Part shown: positions 28,397 to 39,000 of the stretch, one piece after another
Layout of the letters: each line of letters opens with the position of its first letter
How positions within the stretch are numbered: position 1 is the stretch's first letter
From: Bombyx mori
Taxonomy: Eukaryota > Arthropoda > Insecta > Lepidoptera > Bombycidae
DNA: 64,000 nucleotides
Direction of reading: 5' to 3'
Assembly (NCBI RefSeq): GCF_030269925.1
Contig: NC_085128.1
Location: 7,566,501 to 7,630,500 of the forward strand
Position numbers and translations under genes: made by a program
The notes under the pieces: generated by a model
Told to the model about the DNA's origin: nothing
The model's database searches: none
The model's input: the letters and a program-made list of their open reading frames with translations, nothing else

Positions 28397-29659
28397 TAGT
28401 CAGGTCATAAATTCTGTCACATGTTTAATGTAAAATAATTGAAACAAGTTTATTCATTATGTAACCATTCATATACCAAAATGAACTTAACAAAACATAG
28501 AGTCTTATGACACTAAAGTTTATTCAAAATGACCTCCGTGATTTTGAATACAGGCCTTCAATCTGCGCGGCCAGTCGTCTATCGCAGCACGAACGAGGTC
28601 CAAGTCAATATCGGCGGCTGCCTTAATCAAGGATGTCTTGAGTGATTCCAAATTGGGATGAGGCTTTGAGCACGCCTTTTCCTCCAAGTGTTGCCATATC
28701 TTGTAATCTAACGGATTCAAATCTGGACTGGAGGAGGGCCAGTCTTCGTGCCGGATGAAGTCGATTTCACGCGCCGCCAGCCAGTCTTGTGTGCTCTTCG
28801 CTCTATGAGCTGGCGCCGAATCTTGTTGGAATACCCAGTGCCTGTTATTGAACATGGTATGAGAAACAGGTTCCACAAGGTTCGTCAGGACTGTATTTTG
28901 ATACACAACTGCATTCGTTTTTACACCTTTTTCACAAAAATGTACCTCTGTTAAGCCCCAATAAGAAACTTCCAACCATACCATGAGCGAGGATGGAAAA
29001 TGACCTCGTTGGACACGCGGAATACGGTTGCTCGCTTCTTCACTACTGTGTGCGTACACCTTATCATTTTGTTTGTTGTAGCTCTCTTCTACGGTAAAAA
29101 TTTTTTCATCCGAATAAAGAATTTCCCGATTTTTTTTTCCCGCGTACCGCTTCAACAAAGCGCGGCATCTCTTCAGTCTCAGGTCCATTAGACGAGCATT
29201 CAAGCGATGTTAACACCCTTTTCACCGTGGTTCTGCTTAACCCCATCTGCAGGGCCAGCAGTTGCTGCTTACGTTTGGGATTTCCTTGAATTCGCGCCTT
29301 CACAGCTTTTATCATTGCTGGAGTCCTAACAGACCGAGGGCGACCACTTCTTGACCTGTCATCTACACTAGAGTCTTCATTGTATCGTTTGATGGTACGA
29401 TAAACGAATCTTTTGGTTATATTCAAATTTTTCAGTATGTTAAAAATTTGAATTGGCGCGTAGCCGCAACGATGCAACGCAATAACTGCAACACGGTCTT
29501 CTTTAAGCGTCCACTCCATATTTGTGTAATGAGTAAAATTCTAAAAGTATACATTTTTATTTTCATGAACAATTCGAAATTCGAATTCAATAAACTTTTT
29601 TGTGGCCAGCATTCTAAAAGAAAAGTTTTTACTGTGTGACAATACTTATGACCTGACTA
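28397..29659 (-). mobile_element. maT-type (DD37D) Tc1/mariner element, transposase broken
   Basis: The element lies between TA dinucleotides with terminal inverted repeats starting GTCAGGTCATAA on the left, mirrored by TTATGACCTGAC on the right. On the minus strand an N-terminal frame (29106-29519, starting MEWTLKEDRVAV, with helix-turn-helix and GRPRSVRT hook) and a C-terminal frame (28520-29203) overlap but are out of register, so the gene needs a frameshift correction. Catalytic signatures are YSDEK, FQQDSAPAH and SSPDLNPLDY; 37 residues separate the second and third catalytic Asp, which defines the DD37D (maT) group. It is inserted into the AT-rich tail of the RTE-type repeat at 28079-28396. 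Confidence 0.93.
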
Positions 29660-29665
29660 GTTACT

Positions 29666-30964
29666 TAGTCGGGCCATAAATACTGTTACAATTAAAAATA
29701 AACAAAATATTACATTTGAATTTGGAATCTGTCATTTTTATATGATTGCTCATTGAGTTTTCTCATTTTGGCGCCAATACATTGTACAATATTTTGCGAT
29801 ATTAAAATGGAGTGGGGTGATAAAGAGAACCGAATCGCTGTGATTGCATACGAGAGCCAAATGCAATTTTTAAAACTCTCCATACGCTTGGTATTAGTAA
29901 AATGTTTGTGTACCGGGCTATTAATAGGTGCAATGAGACCTCTTCTGTTTGTGACAGAAAAAGACCTGGCCGTCCACGTAGTGTTCGTACGAAGAAGGTG
30001 ATCAAAGCAGTAAGGGAAAGAATTCGAAGAAATACTGTCCGAAAGCAAAAGATTAGAAAAATTATCTCGGGAGATGAAGATAGCACCTACAAACATGTCG
30101 CGTATTTTAAAAGATGACTTAGGACTTGCAGCCTATAAAAGACGTACTGGTCATTTCTTAACTGATAATTTAAAAGAGAATAGGGTGGTAAAGTCGAAAC
30201 AACTACTGAAGCGGTACGCTAAGAGAGGTCATAGAAAAATTTTGTTTACGGATGAGAAATTTTTTACAATTGAGCAACATTTTAACAAACAAAATGACCG
30301 TATTTATGCTCAAAGCTCTAAGGAAGCTTCCCAATTTGTCGACAGAGTGTAAAGTGGGCACTATCCGACTTCAGTGATGGTTTGGTGGGGTATTAGCTAT
30401 AAAGGAGTGACTGAGCCATACTTTTGTGAAAAAGCTATCAAAACATCGGCACAAGCGTATCAAGATACCATTCTTGAGAAGGTAGTGAAGCCCCTTAACA
30501 ACACCATGTTCAATAATCAAAAAATGGTCCTTCCAGCAAGACTCGGCGCCAGGTCATAAAGCTCGGTCTACGCAGTCTTGGTTGGAAACGAACGTTTCGG
30601 ACTTCATCAGAGCTGAAGACTGGCCGTCGTCTAGTCCCGATCTTAATCCGCTGGATTATGATTTATGGTCAGTTTTAGAGAGTACGGCTTGCTCTAAACG
30701 CCATGATAATTTGGAGTCCCTAAAACAATCCGTACGATTGGCAGTGAAAAATTTTCCCATGGAAAGAGTGCGTACTTCTATTAATAACTGGCCTCAACGT
30801 TTAAAGGACTGTATTGCAGCCAATGGAGACCACTTCTAATAAGCTTTTTATACTTTAAATTGTTTTATATTTATGTATTAAACTAACATACTGTAAAAGT
30901 AATAAATGTTATTTGCAATAGATTTTTTTATATTTTTAATTTAACAGTATTTATGGCCAGACTA
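29666..30964 (+). mobile_element. Second maT-type (DD37D) element, heavily frameshifted
   Basis: The terminal repeats are GTCGGGCCATAAATACTGTTA on the left and its inverted counterpart, ending at 30962, on the right, both next to TA. Transposase remains read on the plus strand in four pieces (from 29807, 29902-30117, 30074-30352, 30374-30559 and 30582-30839). The pieces are separated by frameshifts and a stop. Signatures FTDEK, QQDSAPGH and SSPDLNPLDY are present with 37-residue spacing. It is related to but distinct from the element at 28397-29659, which lies 6 bp to its left in opposite orientation. Confidence 0.92.
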
Positions 30965-30969
30965 AGTAT

Positions 30970-32610
30970 AGATGAAGGCCTTCCGTCAACCTCATGTCTA
31001 AAGGTGGAGTTTCAGTGGTATTGAATAATGTCGCGGCACAACAACAGACAGGATGGTGGTAACTAACTAACCGTGCGGATTTACAATACGGCCGTACAAT
31101 ATCATACTAATTCATAATTTTATCGATGATGAAATACTTGAGCTAGTCATTGGGCGGAAAGCGTACATGTTCTAGAATATTTTTTTCAGTTTTCACGATC
31201 TATATACCTTTTATTTAAAATATTATAATTTATTAATTAATTTATATTATTAAATAATTTATTTAAAATATTTATATTAATAAATATAATAATAGATATA
31301 ATTTATTTAAAATATTATATTGTGGCAAATCTGTAAAAGATATCCTAGTCGTCCGTGTGACCAAGAAAATTGTAGAGATTTGGAAACGTCAGAAATAATA
31401 ATATGAAGAAGTCAAATTAATCCGAGAAAGTGGTGTTGGTAAAATTTTGTGTTTCAAAATCTCTTAATTCAAAATCAGGATTTTAAGAGATAAGCAAAAC
31501 TTCATTCTTATTACGTAGTTTCTCTATTTTATTTTATCAATTTGGTAATATGACAGCAGAGGTAAAGGCTTAGCCGAAAATACCGTACGTGAAACGCCCA
31601 ATTTCGTGAGATGAGGGACATTTTTGTTTTTGTTGAGTGGCCTCCACTTTGTGATTGCGTGACAAGGGAGGGCGACTAATCAGTGAAGTGTCACTCAGAT
31701 TAGGAGCACACGCATTGACGTAATTTCGTTCAATGAGTGCGTCTATAATTAAACTAATTAGTGCTCAGTACTTCTGATAAAAAAAAATTAGGGTTTTTTT
31801 TATAACTTCCGGTTTTGTTTATTAATTTTGGGAGCGAATAAGAAAGTCGGCAGGAATAGGTATCATAATCCTGTCTATTTCTGCCGCGAAGTAGATATTT
31901 ATTCTGGCTTGAAGGTTCGAGTAGCTGTTGTAAAAACAACACGATCCTATATCTCATTGTATATATTTTTGGCAATGATTTATTAATCTTTATTTCTTTC
32001 ACTCCTTAAGCATAAGTGTATTCCAATGTTTGCTGTCGGAATATTAAGCTTCATCATATATATTTTAGTCTAGTTTGTTGGATAAATTACGCAGTTCATT
32101 GACTCCTTGGAACCTACTCGAGGTTAGTTCGATGACTGCATCTATAAATTGATTCGAAAATCTCGTTTATCTATGTTGAAATAAATCAATCGGAAACAAA
32201 AATTTAATAATGTTTTTATTTTCTTTGCTTATTTACCGCATGGACTTCATTTTGAATGATACGTTACAAGCTTGTCAAATAATATTTCGAGTTGCAAAGA
32301 TATGCGTGATTTTCCATATCTTTGTTTTCGAGCAAATTTATACTTTTTAATCTTTATAATCTTCTTTTGTTTATATTCAATGTTTATATTATATGCTGTA
32401 AAAAGCATGTATTAATGTAGTAAAGTTTCTGTTCTTTATTCAAATTTGCTGTATCAAAATGAATTAGCTTCTTATAAGGCACTCTAGATAAATAAATACA
32501 TTTGTGACCTCTCTAAATTCATAGATCTGCATCATGTATTCGTAACGTGAATAAAATATGAAAAAGTTATCATTTAATATTTTCTTTTAGCTTTTAAATT
32601 ATTTACAAAC
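30970..32610. other. Intergenic, no gene seen
   Basis: A decayed SINE-like scrap is visible at about 31005-31100 (CAGGATGGTGGTAACTAACT). Positions 31200-31320 are almost pure A/T. Nothing coding is recognised. Confidence 0.45.
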
Positions 32611-32613
32611 AAG

Positions 32614-33900
32614 TACGAGGCGGCACTGAAAATTTCGGGAATTAACGAAGTGACACAACATTACTATTTAAAAATGTATTTATTGCTTTTGGAAGTATTC
32701 TCCGCGAAATTTGACACATTTTTCCATACGATGGAACCAATCATTGAAGCAACCATTCCATTCGGAAGTTGGGGTCTCCAAAATGGCCGTTTTGTAGGCG
32801 TCCACAGCTTCTTCAGGTGATGAAAATCTCTGTCCACGCAATTTATTCTTTATTTTAGGGAAATTATAGAAATCATTAGGGCTTAGGTCGGGGCTGTACG
32901 GCAGATGGTCTAATAATTCTATGTTTTCTTGCTCTAAAAACTCTTTTGTTCTGTGCGCGGTGTGAGAACTCGCATTGTCGTGATGGAGGATGATGCGGCG
33001 ATTGCAGTTCTCTTCACGGAGTTCAGAAACGACCTGTGGCAAACAAATGCTAGCATACCATTCTGCATTAACCGTTCTTTGTCCCTCAAGAGGAATAGTC
33101 GTAACATGGCCGGTTTTGGAGATAAACGTGACCACCATTTTTTTTTGCAACACTCCGTGAACGAACAATTTTTGTTGGCTTTAACTCATTTTCGAACACC
33201 CAAACTCGTGACTGGTTTTTTGTTTCGGGTTCGTACGCGTATATCAAGGATTCGTCACCTGATACAATGTTGTATACAGCATTTGAGGATCCTACGCGGA
33301 ATCTTTCGAGAGTTCTGACGCACCAAGTAACGCGAGCCGCTTTTTGCTCTTCACAGAGCGAATGCGGTATCCATCGGGAAAACAACTTTTTTACACCTAA
33401 TTGTTCATGCAAGATTGTTTGTATTTGACTCATGCCAATGTCTAAAGTTGCCTGAATTTCACGGTATGTCACATGTCGATCTTCCTCAATCAGCTTACGC
33501 ACAGCATCAACGTTTTCTTGGGTGACTGCAGTTTTTGGACGACCTTGACGGGGATCATCACTGAGCTTGATACGTCCACGTTGAAACTCAGCAAACCAGC
33601 GATAAATTGTGGTTTTGGATGGGGCTTCATCACCAAATGCAGAAATCATCCGGTCAACACACTGTTTTTGTGTTAAACCACTTCGAAAGTCATAATAAAT
33701 CATCGCTCTTGAATTTTCTCGAGTCAATTCCATTTTCTCAACGACTCGTGACAAAACCTCGTGACAAGACCGAGAATCTTTTTTTAAATAAATAAATGGT
33801 ATTCGATTTTTAAAACCAAGGAGTTTTCAATTAAAAAGATTTTAATATGACAGGAACAGTGGAAATATTCCATTCCCGATACTTTTAGTGCAGCCTAGTA
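32614..33900 (-). mobile_element. mariner (DD34D) element, transposase one base away from open
   Basis: The ends begin TACGAGGCGGCACTGAAAA (left) and, inverted, TACTAGGCTGCACTAAAAG (right), giving terminal repeats of about 28 bp with TA at each side. The transposase reads on the minus strand as two frames, 33086-33754 and 32680-33168. They overlap across a run of nine A residues (minus strand) near 33137-33145; the two frames are offset by one base there. The N-terminal paired-like helix-turn-helix region is followed by SGDES, HHDNASSH and YSPDLSPND, with 34 residues between the last two catalytic Asp, the classic mariner arrangement. No other stop is present in the combined frames. Confidence 0.94.
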
Positions 33901-34447
33901 ATTGACACCTTGCTTTGTCATTGATTTTATTCAATTTATTTTGATACAGATGAGTCTAAGGTCAAACAAACAAGTGACATTTACGTTTTATAACAACTTT
34001 GAGTAAAGCAACCTGTGAACCAGCGATCGTGTGAAACGATTAAAGTTTTACCTAAGCTATTTATCTTACATTTTTTTATAAAGTTTTATTATTTTTCTTT
34101 GTTATAATAGTAATAGTGATGTAAAAAAAATTTTACGTTGCCCGTTATTAAATTTATAAAAATATTGGCGTGTCTTTCTTTATTTAAATATATTTTGTCT
34201 GGTGCGTTTGCGCACGATTCGGTAAGAACATTATATTTTAAATCAAAGTATCACAGTGTTTTGCCTTAAGCCTTTATTATACAAGCTATTGTATACTTTT
34301 ATAAAAGTATTTCTTAGTATATCTAAAAAAAACTATTTTTATTTATGTTTAAGATTCGCGAAAAAGATGGCGAAAGAAAATACTACGAAAGATCGCGAAG
34401 ATATACTATAATAGTATTATTATTATTATTCGGTTATAGTATATACC

Positions 34448-35235
34448 TAGTCTTGCCGTAAATAATGAAACAAAGAAAAAAAAAATTGCAAATAACATTT
34501 ATTACTTTTAAAGTGTTTTAGTTTAATACATAAATATAAAACAATTTAAAATATGCTATAATAAGCTTATTCGAAGTGGTCTCCATTGGCTGCATTAGTC
34601 CTTTAAACGTTGAGGCCATTTATCAATAGAAGCACGCACTCTTTCCATGGTAAAAATTTTCACTGCCAAATTGTACGGATTGTTTTAGGGACTTCAAATT
34701 ATCATGGCGTTTAGAGCAAGCCGTACTCTCTAAAACTGACCATAAATCATAGTCCAGCGGATTAAGGTCGGGACTAGACGACGGCCAGTCTTCAGCTCTG
34801 CTTTAGCTTTATGGCCCGGCGCCGAGTCTTGCTGGAAGGACTATTCTTGGTTATTGAACATGGTGTTATTAAGGGGGGCTTCGCTACCTTCTCATGAATG
34901 GTATCTTGATACACTTATGCTGATGTTTTACCTTTTGATACCTTTGATACCTTTTTGATTGTACCTATTAACAGCCCGGTACACAAACATTTTATTAATA
35001 CCAAGTGTATGGAGAGTTTTAAAAATTGCATTTGGCTCCATACCTACTTTGTGTAATGCAATCACAGCGATTTGGTTCTCTTTATCACCCCACTCCATTT
35101 TAATATCGCAAAATATTGCACAATGTATTGGCGCCAAAATGAGAAAACTCAATGTACACTCATATAAAATGATAGATTCCAAATTCAAATGTAATATTTG
35201 TTTATTTAATTGTAACAGTATTTATGGCCAGACTA
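34448..35235 (-). mobile_element. Internally deleted, MITE-like derivative of the maT family
   Basis: The ends match those of the element at 29666-30964 (TAGTCTTGCCGTAAATA on the left; TATTTATGGCCAGACTA on the right), and the length is about 790 bp. The minus strand keeps the transposase N-terminus (MEWGDKENQIAV, 34928-35100) and, nearer the left end, a damaged C-terminal region including the SPDLNP block around 34750-34800. The central catalytic part is missing, so it could move only with transposase supplied by another copy. It sits against the SINE tail at 35240. Confidence 0.87.
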
Positions 35236-35239
35236 AATA

Positions 35240-35510
35240 AATAAATAAAAATAAATATTTACTAACAATCACGCCACGTTAATTGGTCCCGTGATAAGTT
35301 CGTAAAGAACTTGTGTTACAGGTACCAGATAACGGATATAAATGTAAGATTTTTATTATACACATACATATATTTAATAGACATCCATAACCCTGGAAAA
35401 GACATTTATATTTATCATACAAATATCTTCCCTTGGCGGGGTTCGAACCCGCGACCCCCTTGTGTAGTGACCATGTCACTTACCACTACACCAGACAGCC
35501 GTAGATATGT
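35240..35510 (-). mobile_element. tRNA-derived SINE (second type), with tRNA-like head
   Basis: On the minus strand the head reads GGCTGTCTGGTGTAGTGGTA (A-box region) and, further on, CGGGTTCGAACCCCGCC (B-box), at about 35433-35505. The body continues to a (TTTA)n-type tail at 35240. A 5'-truncated copy of the same body lies at 15655-15765. Because the head is joined to a repeated body, this is a SINE, not a tRNA gene. Confidence 0.83.
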
Positions 35511-35516
35511 TATATC

Positions 35517-35518
<2 letters not shown>

Positions 35519-35551
<33 letters not shown>
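35519..35551. repeat. (TA)n microsatellite
   Basis: An uninterrupted TA run of about 33 bp lies just outside the SINE head. Confidence 0.95.
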
Positions 35552-35557
<6 letters not shown>

Positions 35558-36330
35558 GTTATTCGGTTATAGTAGCTTTTCATAATACGTTTATAATATA
35601 AAGAGTTTTTATGCAAGAGCATATAAACGATATGCTGCTCAGCAACGCTTGTTGTAATACAAGTCATTTAAAATCATAAAGCAATACGTAGTTACACCTA
35701 CTGAAAAACGTAATCGATTTTGAAATCGTAATACAATTATACTAAAAAATATAGCAAAACGTAATACAGACATGTCGTAAAAGTATTACAACACTAGCAA
35801 TGACATTCAACATTTTGAATGCAACAAACGTATTGTTTGCAATCAAACATGAACATTTAAAATCTTGTGAGAGCTGTATTTTATTCACTACAAATTAAGC
35901 TCAAGCAAAAATGAACTATGTGCTACTGATGATAAATGTTTAATTCAAGTTTTCACTTGAATTCTTTTATTGATTCTAGGGTATGTTGCAAGTACGTAAA
36001 AGGAGGTACGGTACCCCATCTTTTTTTTTTCTGGCGAGAAACAGCCAGTGGCTCCGGTTTGAAGGGCAGGGCTGCGGTTATGTCATTAAAATAATATCTT
36101 AACGTGCTTAATGTCATGCATTTGGTTGATATCCACAGGCACGGATCTAATGAGCAATAAATTTACTACAAAATCAGTAAATAGCTTTATTAATATACGT
36201 ATTTCGTAATATCTAACATCTATTACTTTTAAAAATAAAAAGCTGTATTTAAGAATCCAAAAATATAATTGTAGTGTATGCTATTTTTCAAATACAAGAT
36301 GAATAATACTCGGTTTTTTTATTTTTTTAT

Positions 36331-38512
36331 TTAACACAAATCTTTTGTGACATTTAAAAATGGCGTCAATTTATTTTCGAACTCTTGCCAAGAACAAACA
36401 CCGTATTCGCAAACTGATCTCAGCGGCTCCTCGTTCAAATAGAACACAACATTGTAATCAGGCTCGTTCTTTATTGTGCATCTGTAAACATATAATATTT
36501 AAAAGGCATAATTTCAAAACAATCCGTATTAATTTAATTTAATTTATCTAACCTTAAATAAAAAGGAATGATTCCGAAATATTTAGAAATTAAAAAATGT
36601 TTGTTTTAGGAGATATTATGGTTTATTTTATTACAGAGATGGATAATTAATCTGTATTTTGAATTATTACATTCGAAATTTGTTCTACTAGAACTTTTTT
36701 ATTGCTTAGATAGGTGGACGAGTTCACAGCCCACCTGGTGTTGAGTGGTTAATGAAGCCCATAGAAAATCTACAACGTAAATGCGCCACCCACCTTGAGA
36801 TATAAGTTCTAAGATCTCAGTATAGTTACAACGGCTGCCGTATCCTTCAGACCGAAACGCATTACTGCTTCACGGCAGAAACAGACAGGGTGGTGGTACC
36901 TACCCGCGCGGACACAAGAGGCCCTACCACCAGTAATAATAATAATAATAACGATAATGTTTTTATTGCAAGTAACCATGACTCGTATAAATTGTTAATA
37001 AGACTTAGACCTATGTTAGTAGTTATATTTAATGACCAGTATTTATTGTTGATAAAATATAACTCTCACATACCTATTTAATACTGCAAACAAGTTTGCT
37101 GAAAAAGCAGACAATATGCTAGACCTCCACCTCCTGTGGGGATCCCTTCGAGAGCCCGTGAGAGGATTTTCATCGCGGTAAAGATGAAGAGCACTGCAAA
37201 CTTCATTTATTTTCGCCGCGTCAGTGAAATACGTGACTATCTTTTTACCAACACCTCTCTTTGCATTTTCGAAGCTATCTAACAAATTTGTTAACGCGAT
37301 TTGTCCTCGCTTTATGTTCAAAGAATCACCATAACCGCTTCCATAATAGTACCTTAAATCTTCGATGTATTCAAGGACTTTTAGGTCATCGGTCGTAAAT
37401 AATGCACACCAAGGACTTATTTTTATTTCAAGTCCAGACCAACCAAAACGACATAGTTCATATAAAGTTTTTATGTTTTCATTTGTAAAAGGATAATCAA
37501 TACCAAGACGCCTTTGTAATCTGTCCTTTGCCTAAAATAATAAAACAAAAATTTAAGTGACCTTTGGGTTAGATGGGTTTTACCAGAGGAGAAATATTGG
37601 TGTCTATATACCTATTAATATTATTAAAGTATTTGTTCGTCTATGGTGAAGTTTATTTTACGGATTTCAAAAATAATACTACTTACTTACCGCCAAATAT
37701 TCAGGACTGTTACGATATTTAACGACTTGGACATAATTGTAATTTTTTTCAGCTTCCTCTTTATTTCTCAAACAAGTGTGTGGTGGCTACAACATAATTT
37801 ATATTTATTTATATTTTCAAGAAATAAGAAGAAAAACACAAATAAAGTAAACAACTCACAGATACAATTTCGTCATTGTTTTTTGATGTTTCCAAATCAA
37901 AGTTTTTTATTTTCAATCCTTCGGCAAAACTCTTTGCACTACTCTCGGTCTTTTTATCAGGAGTAGATCGGAAAGAATAATGGCTTTCCAGGCTATTTAA
38001 TAATGTCGGATATGCATTTTGAAGCCTTTTCCCAAATTCTATCATCTCTTCTTGCCCCTCGTTTGTTAAATCATTTGCATTTTCAATTATGATGTTATTT
38101 AATTTCCAGTTTCTTAAATTTTGTATGTCTTGAGAACATATTGAACTGTTTCCTGAATTATAACTTGAAATGACGAGGTCTCGTATCGTTAACGCTTCTT
38201 CTATACTCTTTCCAAACTCTTTTAATGGATAGCTTTTGCTGTGTCTCATTATACCCCATATACTAATCGGTTCACATCCTATGAAAATGTTTTATAGAAG
38301 TTGTGCATGATATAATTTTTTAGATATTTACTAAAAACTTTCAACTCACCTTTTATTTTGATATTCGAATCTCGTATATCACCTCTAATCGTACTATAGG
38401 GCGTATAACTTGATAAAAACTTGTAAGGGCAACCAGAGTTCCAGTAACAGAATGATGAATGTACGTAGTCGTAACAAAATAACAAAATAAACGTGGAAAG
38501 TTTTAATTTCAT
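36331..38512 (-). CDS. Mipp-like secreted histidine-phosphatase paralog with degenerate active site
   Basis: Coding exons on the minus strand are 38350-38512, 37860-38278, 37691-37786, 37074-37531 and 36331-36481. They join in phase to 428 residues with no internal stop. Residues 1-20 form a hydrophobic signal peptide, followed by the FCYWNSGCPY segment shared with the neighbouring paralog. The family is multiple inositol polyphosphate phosphatase (clade 2 histidine phosphatase), which acts on phytate and other inositol polyphosphates in secretory or extracellular compartments. Here the RHGxRxP signature reads RHSKSYP (residues 66-72), so the Gly and the catalytic-pocket second Arg are both Ser. 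The second conserved His is Asp330, in YFTDAA. The Cys-rich C-terminal part is kept. AATAAA-like signals lie just after the stop. Open frame plus loss of catalytic residues suggests a pseudoenzyme; a young pseudogene still in frame is the alternative. Confidence 0.88.
36695..36935 (-). mobile_element. 5'-truncated Bm1-type SINE in an intron of the degenerate Mipp gene
   Basis: TTTTTTATTGCTTAGATAGG opens the element, followed by the conserved AGCCCACCTGGTGTTGAGTG and CACGGCAGAAACAG blocks, ending ACCACCAGTAA. A short (AAT)n run follows at 36933-36950. It lies in the last intron (36482-37073) in the same transcriptional direction as the gene. Confidence 0.87.
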
Positions 38513-39000
38513 CTTGCACTGAATTTCGCTTTAAATGTTCTCATAAAAACACAAGTGATCTGCTGAAGAAGCTAGTCACTATAATGCGATTATAAGCTAA
38601 ATATGTTAATTTCAATCTCGAAGACTTGTTATGGACCGCGATTAATAATACTTAAATGGTAAATATGTAGACAGAAAAAGACAAGGCCAATTTACGAAAC
38701 GGATTTTATTAACGAATTTCATTGTGACATTTTAGGATAATGATACGCAGACAAGAGTAAAATGAATGTACGAATTTAACTATGTAACAAAATAAAAAAA
38801 AGTATCCAGGAACTAGCAAGAGTTACGACATAAAACAACATTTATTACACGACTTTCTAAGCTACCAAGTAGGCAGTCTTAACCTTTAAAGTGAATGATG
38901 ATAACCTTTTAAAACGATTAGGAATTTCATTCACAAGACAAAAAAATGATTTTAATTTTTTTAAGATATATTTTAATTTCTTTAATTAAATTAAAGTGGT

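Noticed and set aside
29710..30096. Long minus-strand open frame across the second maT element
   Set aside because: It is a shadow of the plus-strand transposase remains.
35430..35505. tRNA-like sequence with A- and B-box on the minus strand
   Set aside because: It is the head of a repeated element whose body recurs at 15655-15765, so it is a SINE and not a tRNA gene.
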